From Nocardia brasiliensis (GTDB lineage Bacteria; Actinomycetota; Actinomycetes; Mycobacteriales; Mycobacteriaceae): DNA of 64,000 bases. The notes under the pieces are model-generated. The model was not told the origin of the DNA and did not search any database. It worked only from the letters and a program-made list of their open reading frames with translations. The stretch spans positions 1,054,001 to 1,118,000 of the forward strand of contig NZ_CP046171.1 of the NCBI RefSeq assembly GCF_011801125.1. The letters are read 5' to 3'. The translations under genes were made by a program, and so were the position numbers. Shown piece after piece: positions 8,526 through 16,426 of the stretch (position 1 is the stretch's first letter; every line of letters starts with the position of its first letter).

Positions 8526-9916
8526 CCATCCCTGGGGCCATCCCACCGCCCGGGGCGGAGCCACTGGATCCCACTGTGCTGGATCTGTTGCGCGGCAGTG
8601 CTCTTGCCCCGATGCTCGACCAACCGGTGAACGACATCCTGCACAACATGGGCCTGCCCAACCTGCCAGAGATGCCGTCGTTCATCCAGATGCCGGAGAT
8701 GCCGCCGCTGCCGCCGCTCGACCTGACGGCGCTGATGCGGCCGTTGACCGATCTGGCATCGGCGTTCGGCAGCGGGCAACTGCCCGCGGCCGCGCCCGCG
8801 CCCGCTCCGGCCAACGCGGACGGCACGCAGAACGCGGCCGCACCGGCACCGGCGCCAGACCCGACCCAGTTGCTGTCCGGCATCTCCCAGGTGATGCAGA
8901 CGGTGATGCAGGTCGGCTCCACGGCGATTCAGACGGCGATGTCGGTCTGGCAGGGCCTGGCGGCGATGGAGGCGGCGAAGAAAGCCGGTGAGGCACAGGC
9001 GGATGCGGGCAAGCTGCAGGCGCAGAGCACCGAGGAAAAAGTCGTGCTCGCCGAGGCGGCGGGCAGCGTCTTCACCGGCGCGGGCCTGATGTCGGCGGTG
9101 GTCGCGAAGTTCTCCACGACCCTCGCGCTGGCACCGCTTTACGCGGCAACGCCCGCGGGTCAGGTATTCCTGGCGGCGTCGGCGGTCGAGGCGATGGCCG
9201 AGGCGCTCGGCATCACCGTAAAGACCAAGGGCGAACTGCTCGGGCACAGCGGCACCATGACCAAGGCGGGCACCAAGGTCCCGATCACCAACGCGCCCAA
9301 GGGCGTTGCCGGTGCGGGCGGCGCCGATCAGCTCGGCCAGCTGATGAGCTTGGTGACGCCGTTGATCAGCACCGCGAGCACGGCGGCGCAATCGCTCGGC
9401 CAGCTCGCGCAGGCGAGTTCGTCACTCAGCGCTCCGAAGTCGCCGATCGAGTCGAAAGCCCATGTGGCAGGCGAACTCTCCGACGAGGAGAAGGCGAAGG
9501 CGGAGGCCGTGCGCGGAGCGGGCCCCGGTGTCGGCGCCTTCGGGCCCGGCCCTGGCGCCGCGGCCGCCCCCGCGCAACCGTTGAACCCGTGGCAGGGCAC
9601 CCGGGTCGCGAGCGGTTCGGTGGGCGCGCTCACCGGGCTGGGCAGCGTCGGTGCGAGTCCGGCCGCGGCAGCGGCGATGTCGGGCGCGACCGGCGGCAGC
9701 GGCGGCATGATGCCGATGGGCGGCGCGGCCGGTGCGATGGGCGCGGCGGGCATGGCCAGGGACGGCGAGTCGTCCTCCGACGCACTGCGCGGGCAGATGG
9801 TGACCAGCCAGCACGGCGACGAAGTGGTCGGCCGGATCGAGGGGGTCTCGCTGCCGGTGGTCGGCGCGGCCGACACCACGTCGGAACCGCCACCGGATAA
9901 AGAACTCACGTTGTGA
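8522..9916 (+). CDS. EspA-like ESX secretion-associated protein candidate (464 aa)
   Basis: The start overlaps the EspC-like gene by four bases. Residues about 1-100 are Pro-rich (PEMPPLPPLD) and residues about 120-260 form Ala-rich helices with two hydrophobic stretches (TGAGLMSAVVAKFSTTLALAPLYAA). The C-terminal half is Gly/Ala/Pro-rich low complexity with a GGMMPMGGAAGAMGAAGM segment. The pairing with an EspC-like gene and the overall shape recall EspA/EspE-type co-secreted proteins. Similarity to a named family is weak by eye, so the EspA label is an inference from context. Confidence 0.5.
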   Translation: MTIPGAIPPPGAEPLDPTVLDLLRGSALAPMLDQPVNDILHNMGLPNLPEMPSFIQMPEMPPLPPLDLTALMRPLTDLASAFGSGQLPAAAPAPAPANADGTQNAAAPAPAPDPTQLLSGISQVMQTVMQVGSTAIQTAMSVWQGLAAMEAAKKAGEAQADAGKLQAQSTEEKVVLAEAAGSVFTGAGLMSAVVAKFSTTLALAPLYAATPAGQVFLAASAVEAMAEALGITVKTKGELLGHSGTMTKAGTKVPITNAPKGVAGAGGADQLGQLMSLVTPLISTASTAAQSLGQLAQASSSLSAPKSPIESKAHVAGELSDEEKAKAEAVRGAGPGVGAFGPGPGAAAAPAQPLNPWQGTRVASGSVGALTGLGSVGASPAAAAAMSGATGGSGGMMPMGGAAGAMGAAGMARDGESSSDALRGQMVTSQHGDEVVGRIEGVSLPVVGAADTTSEPPPDKELTL

Positions 9917-9931
9917 TTCGAGGAGACTCTC

Positions 9932-10267
9932 ATGAGTGGTGAAGACGCGTTCGCGAGTGTGCAATTCGACGCTGTCGCGGCGGGAAAGGCATCGAACGGA
10001 CTCGATGTGCTGGCCGACCGGCTGGCCGCGGATCTGCAAGCGGCGGAGGAGGCCCTGCGGATTCAGCCCGCAGGCGCCGACGAAGTCTCCGCGCGGGCGG
10101 CGCAGACCGGCAACGAGGTAGCCACCTCGTACCTGGCGAGCGCCCAGGCGAGCGTGCACGAGATGCGCAAGCTGGCGGCCACGTTGCGGATGCACACCAA
10201 CGAGTTCGCCCAGATCGAGAGTGACAGCGTCGCGGACTTCGACGCCGCGGGCGGCAGGGCCGTCTGA
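9932..10267 (+). CDS. PE-like ESX substrate (111 aa)
   Basis: The product is small, helical and Ala-rich. It lies 16 bp after the EspA-like gene and immediately upstream of a PPE-type gene, the usual PE-PPE arrangement. A helix-turn-helix shape of about 90 residues is followed by FAQIE (Phe92-Glu96) where PE proteins carry YxxxD/E, so the tyrosine appears replaced by phenylalanine. No PE dipeptide occurs at the N-terminus, so it is PE-like rather than a clear PE protein. It probably forms a heterodimer with the PPE-like product for export. Confidence 0.6.
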   Translation: MSGEDAFASVQFDAVAAGKASNGLDVLADRLAADLQAAEEALRIQPAGADEVSARAAQTGNEVATSYLASAQASVHEMRKLAATLRMHTNEFAQIESDSVADFDAAGGRAV

Positions 10268-10277
10268 GGCACGGTCC

Positions 10278-11282
10278 ATGGAAGGGCACAGCGCAGCGAT
10301 GATCGAACCACCGAAGCCAGGGTTCACCGGCGTGGTGTGGGAAGCGCGGCCGCCGGAGCGGCTCGCGCAGGAACTCACCACCGGCCCGGGCTCTTTGCCG
10401 ATGGCCGAGGCGGCCGCCGAATGGGCGCGGCTCGCAACGGTTTTCGGCGCGGCGGTGCTCGAATACGAGCAGGTCCTCGCTGCGTTGCGCGGTGCTTGGC
10501 AGTCCGGGCGCAGCGGCGAAGTGCTGGAGAAGGTGTCCACGCTGCGCCAATGGCTGGTGGATGCGGCGGCGACCGCCAGCTCGAACGCCGCCCGCCTGCA
10601 GGCGCAGGTGACGGCGTATGAGGTGGCCAGGCTAGCGATGCCGAACACCGTGGAGATCGAGAAGATCAAGCAGGTGCAGCAGGCGGTGGAGAGCGTGGGC
10701 GCCATGCTCGGCGCGCCGATCCGCGCCGTCGCCGCGGACACCGACGCGGACGCCGATGTGGCGAAAGCCGTTGCGTCGCGGGTGATGCGCAGCTACGAGT
10801 CGGCGGCCGAGCCGCTGGCGACGCCGTGGCAGCACCAGGAGCCGCCGAAGATCGCGCCGGAGCAGGCACTGGTCGCCGAGCAGTCCGCGGCGGCCGCCGC
10901 CGCGGCGGCCCCGAAGGCCATGCCGGGATTCGGGGTGCCGGTCAGGTCGATCGGGGTGCCCGCGCTGCCACCGCGCGCGCTCTCGGCCTATCGCGCGCCG
11001 GTGTACTCGCAATCGACCGCGGCCGCCGAGCCGGTCACGCGGGCCACCCAGGTCGGCACCACGGCCGCGACCGGACAGTCCGCGCCGATCGCCCCCGGCG
11101 CGATGGGTGCGGGCGGCGGCGCACAGGACTCGGCCCGGTTCCCGCGCGCCAGCCTCGCCGGCGAAGCCGACCAGATCGGGCTCGAGGGCGAAATCCAAGC
11201 CGCCCCAGCCGTACTCGGCGGCACCGAGGCAGTGGCGAAGGCGCCCACCGAGACTCGGACCGAATCCGGCGGTGCGCCGTGA
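10278..11282 (+). CDS. PPE domain-containing protein (334 aa)
   Basis: The ATG at 10278 follows the PE-like stop by 10 bp; ATG 10299 is an alternative start closer to the PP motif. The product has PPKPGFTGVVWEARPPERL near its N-terminus, then long helices with GAWQSG (a WxxG turn), the pattern of PPE domains. After about residue 185 it is Ala/Pro-rich low complexity. The start of the following EspG gene overlaps its stop (GTGA), which matches the PE-PPE-EspG order of mycobacterial ESX loci and suggests EspG binds this pair. Confidence 0.7.
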   Translation: MEGHSAAMIEPPKPGFTGVVWEARPPERLAQELTTGPGSLPMAEAAAEWARLATVFGAAVLEYEQVLAALRGAWQSGRSGEVLEKVSTLRQWLVDAAATASSNAARLQAQVTAYEVARLAMPNTVEIEKIKQVQQAVESVGAMLGAPIRAVAADTDADADVAKAVASRVMRSYESAAEPLATPWQHQEPPKIAPEQALVAEQSAAAAAAAAPKAMPGFGVPVRSIGVPALPPRALSAYRAPVYSQSTAAAEPVTRATQVGTTAATGQSAPIAPGAMGAGGGAQDSARFPRASLAGEADQIGLEGEIQAAPAVLGGTEAVAKAPTETRTESGGAP

Positions 11283-12070
11283 CCACGCTGACCAACGACG
11301 CGTTGCTGGCCGTCGCCGACCGGATCGGGGTGCAGACCCTGCCGCTGGCGCTCGCGGTCGGCCCGCAACAGGATTCGTTCGAGGAGTGGCGGCGCGCGCA
11401 GGAGTCCGCGGTGGCCGCGCTGGTCGGCGCCGGCCTGATCGACTCGGAGGGCGAGGTCGATCCGGAGCTGGCCGACGTGCTGTTCACGCTGGCGCATCCG
11501 GAACAGGAACTGGCGGCCCGCATCTACACCGGAAGCGAGTCGCGCCGCGTCTGTGTGGTGCGGCGCGGGCACGCGCACGCGGTCGCGGTCCGCTCGGGCG
11601 ACGAGTTCGAGGTGCGTGCCGTGTGGACCGACGGCTCGGCCGCCGATCTGGTGCGCCCGCTGCTCGCCGCGATGGACGCGTGCTCGCCCGCCGAGATCCC
11701 CCATTTCAGCGTCCCCGCAGCGGAGCTGGCCGAGCGGCTCGACGCCGCGACGACCTCCAGCGAGCTCACCGACGCTCTCTATGCCTTGGGTGCCACCGAT
11801 CGCGACGCCACCACCTTGGGGCTGACCTTCGGTGCGACGCACGCCTACGCCGAGATCGTGGCGTGCGCCCATGAGGATGGTGTGACCACCAGGGCGCCCG
11901 GCGCCGTGGCCGTCTACGACACCGCCCGCGGGCGGATCGTCGCGGCGCCGATGGTTTCCCCGGATCAGCAGGTCTGGTCCACGGTCACACCGGGTACCGA
12001 TCATCGGGTTGCGCAAGCAGTCGCCACGTTGATCGAGGGGTTACCCGGGGGGAGGTGGCTGCCTCAGTAG
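11279..12070 (+). CDS. espG: ESX secretion-associated protein EspG family (second copy)
   Basis: A GTG start overlaps the PPE stop by four bases. The product is 263 residues, the usual EspG size, and shows the family layout: LLAVADRIGVQTLPLAL at the N-terminus, a central VRRGHAHAVAVRSG strand pair and a C-terminal helix. It is a cytosolic PE-PPE chaperone. It lies directly between the PPE gene and the WXG100 pair. It is only distantly similar to the first EspG (6584), so the two probably have different clients. Confidence 0.75.
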   Translation: MTTLTNDALLAVADRIGVQTLPLALAVGPQQDSFEEWRRAQESAVAALVGAGLIDSEGEVDPELADVLFTLAHPEQELAARIYTGSESRRVCVVRRGHAHAVAVRSGDEFEVRAVWTDGSAADLVRPLLAAMDACSPAEIPHFSVPAAELAERLDAATTSSELTDALYALGATDRDATTLGLTFGATHAYAEIVACAHEDGVTTRAPGAVAVYDTARGRIVAAPMVSPDQQVWSTVTPGTDHRVAQAVATLIEGLPGGRWLPQ

Positions 12071-12093
12071 TTCTCGGGGTGCAACTTCGGTTG

Positions 12094-12111
12094 TCTCGTA
12101 TTGCAACGAGA
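12094..12111. promoter_or_regulatory. Inverted repeat upstream of the first WXG100 pair
   Basis: Arms TCTCGT and ACGAGA flank ATTGCA in the 89-bp gap before the WXG100 gene at 12160. It is a candidate operator or leader structure. No known regulator box is recognised. The gene's own ribosome binding site is the GAAAGG just before its ATG. Confidence 0.3.
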
Positions 12112-12159
12112 TCGCTCGTATGGGACAGCGATCAACAAATATGACGAAAGGTCAAACAA

Positions 12160-12456
12160 ATGTCTCTCACCTCTCTCGGTGGCTCGGGTAAGGCTGTCGG
12201 TGTCGAGGCCGGTGGCGTCGACAAGGTCGTCGGCGACCTCGAGACCGCCATCAACAACCTGCGGACCTCGGTCAAGGAAATCGATCAGGCCGCGCAGGAC
12301 GTGCTGAAGGGCTGGAAGGGCGACGCGTCCGACAAGTTCGTTCAGGTCGCCCGCGACTGGCACGACGAGGCCGAAGACCTGAACAAGCGGCTCGACCAGT
12401 TCTCCCAGGCCGTCGACGGCGGCAAGAAGACCCTGCAGGCCATGGACCAGGCCTGA
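12160..12456 (+). CDS. WXG100 family protein, EsxB/CFP-10-like (98 aa)
   Basis: The product has the WXG100 hallmarks: about 98 residues, two helices and the turn motif WKG (Trp52-Gly54), without a Sec signal. Such proteins are exported as heterodimers with a second WXG100 protein, here encoded 48 bp downstream. The C-terminus (LQAMDQA) lacks a clear YxxxD/E signal, so targeting to EccC may rely on the partner or another motif. The gene precedes the first ESX core and follows EspG. Confidence 0.9.
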   Translation: MSLTSLGGSGKAVGVEAGGVDKVVGDLETAINNLRTSVKEIDQAAQDVLKGWKGDASDKFVQVARDWHDEAEDLNKRLDQFSQAVDGGKKTLQAMDQA

Positions 12457-12504
12457 CGGTCTGTCCATCCGCTATCGGAACCCCATCGTTCTAAGGAATA
12501 ACGA

Positions 12505-12798
12505 ATGACCATTCTTTACGATCCCGCAGCCATGAACGAGCTGTACAGCGACCTGCAGAACCACGGCGGCAAGATGAAGGGCGAGATCGACTCGCTCAAC
12601 GACGCCGCCAAGGCGTTCCACGACAACCTGACCGGTGAGAACGCGTCGCAGGGCTTCGACGCGGCGCACAAGAACCTCACCACCGGCCTCGAGGACACCC
12701 TGCAGAAGCTGGATGCCCTCGGTGCTCAGGTCGAGAACGCGCTGCAGCGCGCGCTCGAGGCCGACGGCAAGGTCGGCGACGGTTTCGCCGCGTTCTGA
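12505..12798 (+). CDS. WXG100-like partner protein without the tryptophan (97 aa)
   Basis: It has the length, helical hairpin and position of an ESAT-6-type partner. At the expected turn it reads LTG (Leu42-Gly44) instead of WxG. EsxG-type members also lack the tryptophan, so loss in one partner is known. The start MTILYDPAAM loosely recalls EsxH. A ribosome binding site TAAGGA lies upstream. A strong hairpin follows at 12883. Confidence 0.8.
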   Translation: MTILYDPAAMNELYSDLQNHGGKMKGEIDSLNDAAKAFHDNLTGENASQGFDAAHKNLTTGLEDTLQKLDALGAQVENALQRALEADGKVGDGFAAF

Positions 12799-12882
12799 CA
12801 TGTCGGCTACCTGACGGTCGGCCGGAGCCAGCGAGTTCCGGTCGGCCGTTTCGGTTTACGGCTCGACGAGCGTGAATCACCC

Positions 12883-12914
12883 GCGCCCGCCCAAGCTTTC
12901 GCGTGGGCGGGCGC
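12883..12914. terminator. Bidirectional hairpin terminator between the WXG100 pair and eccE
   Basis: A perfect 11-bp stem (GCGCCCGCCCA / TGGGCGGGCGC) with a 10-base loop lies between convergent genes ending at 12798 (+) and 12958 (-). It has no T tract, as is common for actinobacterial terminators. Confidence 0.75.
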
Positions 12915-12957
12915 AGTGCGTTGGCCGACGCCCGCGATCGGGGCGGGCGATGCCGCC

Positions 12958-14781
12958 TCAGCGGGCGGCGAGCGATTCGCCGATGTAGTGCATCTCGTCC
13001 GGCGTGGTCACCATGAACACCGTCGCGCTCGCGGTGGCGGTGCGCACGGTGATCCGGTTGGGCGCCAGCGGATCCTGGACCAGCGTGACGTCGGCGTCGA
13101 TCGGTGCGGGCGGCTCCTCCGGGGTGCGCACATGCACGATGGTCGCCCCGCCCGCGTGCGCGGTGGGCGCGATGCCGTCGAAGACGAGCACGGTCGTGCT
13201 CGGGTAGGGCGCGGCGGGCAGCGGTGGCGCCGCGGGCGCGTGATAGCTGGCGCCCGCGGATCGGGGCGCGATCGAGATCACGTGCGGCGCATCGAGATTG
13301 GTCACCATGGTGTGCCAGGCGTCGGGCCGTGCGGTGTGCACGATGGCGTGCGCGCCGAGCGCGGTGGCCCGCAGGATCACCTGCTGGGCCAGATCCAGAT
13401 TGCCGATCACCTCCAGGTGCCTGGTGCCCTCGCCGACCAGCGGCACCGCGATGCCCTGGCCGAGCTCGTCGGCGCCGATCAGCTGCCCGCAGCCCGCGGT
13501 GGGCACCGCGATGTCGGTGAGCGCGGCGATGGTGCCGCGGTAGCCGGTATCGGACCCCCAGCGGCCGGTGGTGCCGATCGGCAAGGTGTCCAACAGGATT
13601 CGCATCTGGTTGCCCGGCAGCTCACGCAGGCCGGGCAGCGGTGGCTCGTCGGGTTCGAAGGTGGTGTCGAACCGGACGACGGCGTTGAGCACGACGGTGC
13701 CCGCGTGGTCGGCCCGGGTGTCGTGGCGCTGCGCGCCGGGGCGCAGCCGCAACGTCACGGTGGTGGACAGGCTCTGCACCGTCCAGATATCGGCGAGCCC
13801 GGCCGGGGCGATCATGTCCGCGCCGATCTGATACTGGGTCAGAAACCGGCCCTGGTACTCCAGTGACCTCGGCGATTCGGTGAGCTGATCGACCTCGAAG
13901 CCGTGGGTGAGCTCGCGGACCGCGGCGTTCATCTCGGTGGCGGTGAGCACCGAGGTGGCGATGTCGTGCGCGGCGAGCCGGTTGGCCACCCGGCGGGTGG
14001 CGATCATCGCGGTGCGCAGCGCCCCGGTGCCACCGCCGCCGCGCTTGTCCACCGCTTCGGCGTTGGCCAGCGGGTCCAGCCGCAGCACCAGCCAGAGGGT
14101 GCGGTGCGCGATGGCGGGCAGCGGGCCGAGGATGCGGTCGTAGAGGTGGGAGACGATGCCGGTGCCCGCGGTGCGCGCGCCGGTGCTCACGATGTCGACG
14201 CTGGCCAGGGTCAGGTCGAATTGGTCCAAGCAGCGCGCGATCTCGGTGAGCGGCAGCAGTTGGTCGGTGCTCAGCGAACCGCGGCGCAGCAGCGTCATCG
14301 TGTCCGGCGGCGGGTCGATGCGCAGCATGGTGAGCAGCAGTTCGCCGTCCCAGCGCACGCCGTAGCCGCCGCCCTCGCTGAACGGCACGTCGAAGGCGGG
14401 CGCGTGGGTGAGTTGCTCGGCGGGCCGCAACCCGCTGCGCCGCCGTGCCAGCGCGCCGCCGATCATGCCCGCCGGGGTGCGCCCGCGAATCGGAACCAGG
14501 CCGATCAGCGCCACCCCGACGCCGGTACCGATTGCGCCCCAGAGGTTTTCGGTGGTCGCGAGGACGACCCAGGCCAGCGCGGCGGCCAGCACAACCACCG
14601 GAACGACCACCCGCAACGGATAGACGCGGAAAAGCCAGAACTCGGGGTCGCGCAGGGTGTCGTAGGTTGAGGCGCGGGTGGATTCCGCCGCCACCGCGGC
14701 GTCCTCGCCGTCCTGCCCGGTCGCTGCGTCCGGCCTGGTCTCGTTCACACTCGTCGTCACCGCATTGTCCCTGTCTGCCAC
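12958..14781 (-). CDS. eccE: Type VII secretion protein EccE (locus 1, 607 aa)
   Basis: EccE is the peripheral inner-membrane subunit of the ESX channel. Two adjacent membrane segments (about residues 53-75 and 80-97, VVVPVVVLAAALAWVVL and then GVGVALIGLVPI) are followed by a large soluble domain, as expected. It aligns by eye with the EccE of the second locus, sharing segments such as the DI-STGART/DIVSHGHR region, LPLPE-type motifs and SGCGQLIG. It is transcribed divergently from eccB across a 106-bp promoter region, the same arrangement as in the second locus. Confidence 0.85.
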   Translation of the reverse strand: MADRDNAVTTSVNETRPDAATGQDGEDAAVAAESTRASTYDTLRDPEFWLFRVYPLRVVVPVVVLAAALAWVVLATTENLWGAIGTGVGVALIGLVPIRGRTPAGMIGGALARRRSGLRPAEQLTHAPAFDVPFSEGGGYGVRWDGELLLTMLRIDPPPDTMTLLRRGSLSTDQLLPLTEIARCLDQFDLTLASVDIVSTGARTAGTGIVSHLYDRILGPLPAIAHRTLWLVLRLDPLANAEAVDKRGGGGTGALRTAMIATRRVANRLAAHDIATSVLTATEMNAAVRELTHGFEVDQLTESPRSLEYQGRFLTQYQIGADMIAPAGLADIWTVQSLSTTVTLRLRPGAQRHDTRADHAGTVVLNAVVRFDTTFEPDEPPLPGLRELPGNQMRILLDTLPIGTTGRWGSDTGYRGTIAALTDIAVPTAGCGQLIGADELGQGIAVPLVGEGTRHLEVIGNLDLAQQVILRATALGAHAIVHTARPDAWHTMVTNLDAPHVISIAPRSAGASYHAPAAPPLPAAPYPSTTVLVFDGIAPTAHAGGATIVHVRTPEEPPAPIDADVTLVQDPLAPNRITVRTATASATVFMVTTPDEMHYIGESLAAR

Positions 14782-14887
14782 CCCGTGCGGGCACTGCCGA
14801 CAACCATGAAATCATCGGTTCAGGGCTGTCCTGGAATTACGGTACCGTGTCGATGAAGATGGTTCTCGACAGTTCGATGGAGACCTT

Positions 14888-16402
14888 GTGCCGGCACAGC
14901 TGACCACCCGAGCCCAGGTCAACGGGTATCGATTCCTGTTGCGCCGACTCGATCACGCGATGGTGCGGCGCGATGTGCGCATGCTGCACGACCCCATGCG
15001 CTCCCAGGTGCGCTCGCTGTGGGTCGGATTGGTGCTCGGCATCCTGATCATCGCGGGTGCGGCGATTCTGAGCTTCCTGCGCCCCCAAGGCGCGGTCGGC
15101 GACAACCTCATCGTCTCGGGCAAGCAGAGCGGCGCGCTGTACGTCGTGGTGCAGGCCGAGGACGGCAGCAAGACGCTGCACCCGGTGCTGAACCTCGCCT
15201 CGGCCCGGTTGATCACCGGCAGCAATGCCGAGCCGCACGGCGTCAAGGACAGCAAGCTCAACGACATGCCGCGCGGCCCGATGGTCGGCATCCCGGGTGC
15301 GCCGAGCGCGCTGCCCGGCTCCTCGCAGGGTTCGCGGTCGGCGTGGACACTCTGCGAGACGATCGCGCTCTCGCAGGGCGGCAGCGCGGCCTCGGCCACC
15401 GGCGGCACCACTACGGTCATCGCGGGCAAGCCCGAGCTCGGTGACCGGATCCGCACGGTCGGCGCGGACCAGGCGCTGCTGGTGAAGCGCAGCGACAAGA
15501 CCTACCTCGTGTACGACGGCAAGCGGGCCGAGATCGACCCGGGCAACTCGGTTCTGGTGCGCGCGCTGAACCTGTCGGCCCACCGGCCGCGCCCGATCGG
15601 CACCGGAATGCTCGGCGCGACAACGGAAGTCCCCGCGATCACGGCGCCGCAGATCCCGCAGGCCGGCCAGCCTGGGCCGGGCTCGCTGTCGAAAGTGCCT
15701 GTGGGCGGCGTCATTTCGGTCAGCGATGTCGGTGACGGCAAGCCCGGCCTGTACGTGGTGCTCGCCGAGGGGCTTCAGCCGGTTAGCCCGTTCACCGCGC
15801 AGCTGATCCGCTTCGCCGACTCGCACGGGATGAGCGATATCCCGACCATGCCGCCGGACGTGCTGGACCGGCTGCCGATCCTGCACTCGTTGCCGGTCGG
15901 CGATTTCCCCGTGGAGACCCCGAAGATCCTGAACGCCGAGGATGCGCCGGTCACCTGCGTGGCGTGGACCAAGACGCCGGGCACCGCGCCGGGCAACCGC
16001 AAGAACGACGCGGGTGACGGCCCGAATGAGCGCGCGTCGGTCACGCTGCTCGCGGGTGTGCGGGTGCCGATCGCGGAATCGGCCAAGACCGTCACGCTGG
16101 CCACCTCCGACGGGACCGGCGACCATGTGGACGCGGTGTACGTCCCGCCGGGCACCGGTGAATTCGTGCAGGTGACCGGCATGGGCCCGGGTAGTCCGCG
16201 TCGGGGCAGCCTGTTCTATGTCGCCGACAACGGCGTGCGCTACGGCATCCCCGACATGGCGACCGCGCAGGTGCTCGGCCTCGGGGACACGCCTCGGCTC
16301 GCGCCGTGGCCGATCATCGGCCAGATGGTGCCGGGCGCGACCCTGTCCAAGAAGGAAGCGCTCACGGCCCGCGACCAGCTCCCCCTGGAGCCGCCGGAGT
16401 AA
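14888..16402 (+). CDS. eccB: Type VII secretion protein EccB (locus 1, 504 aa)
   Basis: GTG start. The N-terminus carries the EccB signature: QVNGYRFLLRRLDHAMVRRDVRMLHDPM, one membrane segment at about residues 40-62, then a large periplasmic repeat domain. EccB forms the periplasmic part of the ESX complex. It is divergent from eccE and convergent with eccA, which ends 24 bp away. The locus 2 EccB (48511) shares the same N-terminal pattern. Confidence 0.92.
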   Translation: MPAQLTTRAQVNGYRFLLRRLDHAMVRRDVRMLHDPMRSQVRSLWVGLVLGILIIAGAAILSFLRPQGAVGDNLIVSGKQSGALYVVVQAEDGSKTLHPVLNLASARLITGSNAEPHGVKDSKLNDMPRGPMVGIPGAPSALPGSSQGSRSAWTLCETIALSQGGSAASATGGTTTVIAGKPELGDRIRTVGADQALLVKRSDKTYLVYDGKRAEIDPGNSVLVRALNLSAHRPRPIGTGMLGATTEVPAITAPQIPQAGQPGPGSLSKVPVGGVISVSDVGDGKPGLYVVLAEGLQPVSPFTAQLIRFADSHGMSDIPTMPPDVLDRLPILHSLPVGDFPVETPKILNAEDAPVTCVAWTKTPGTAPGNRKNDAGDGPNERASVTLLAGVRVPIAESAKTVTLATSDGTGDHVDAVYVPPGTGEFVQVTGMGPGSPRRGSLFYVADNGVRYGIPDMATAQVLGLGDTPRLAPWPIIGQMVPGATLSKKEALTARDQLPLEPPE

Positions 16403-16426
16403 CCGGCGGCCAGGGGCTGGTGCTCG

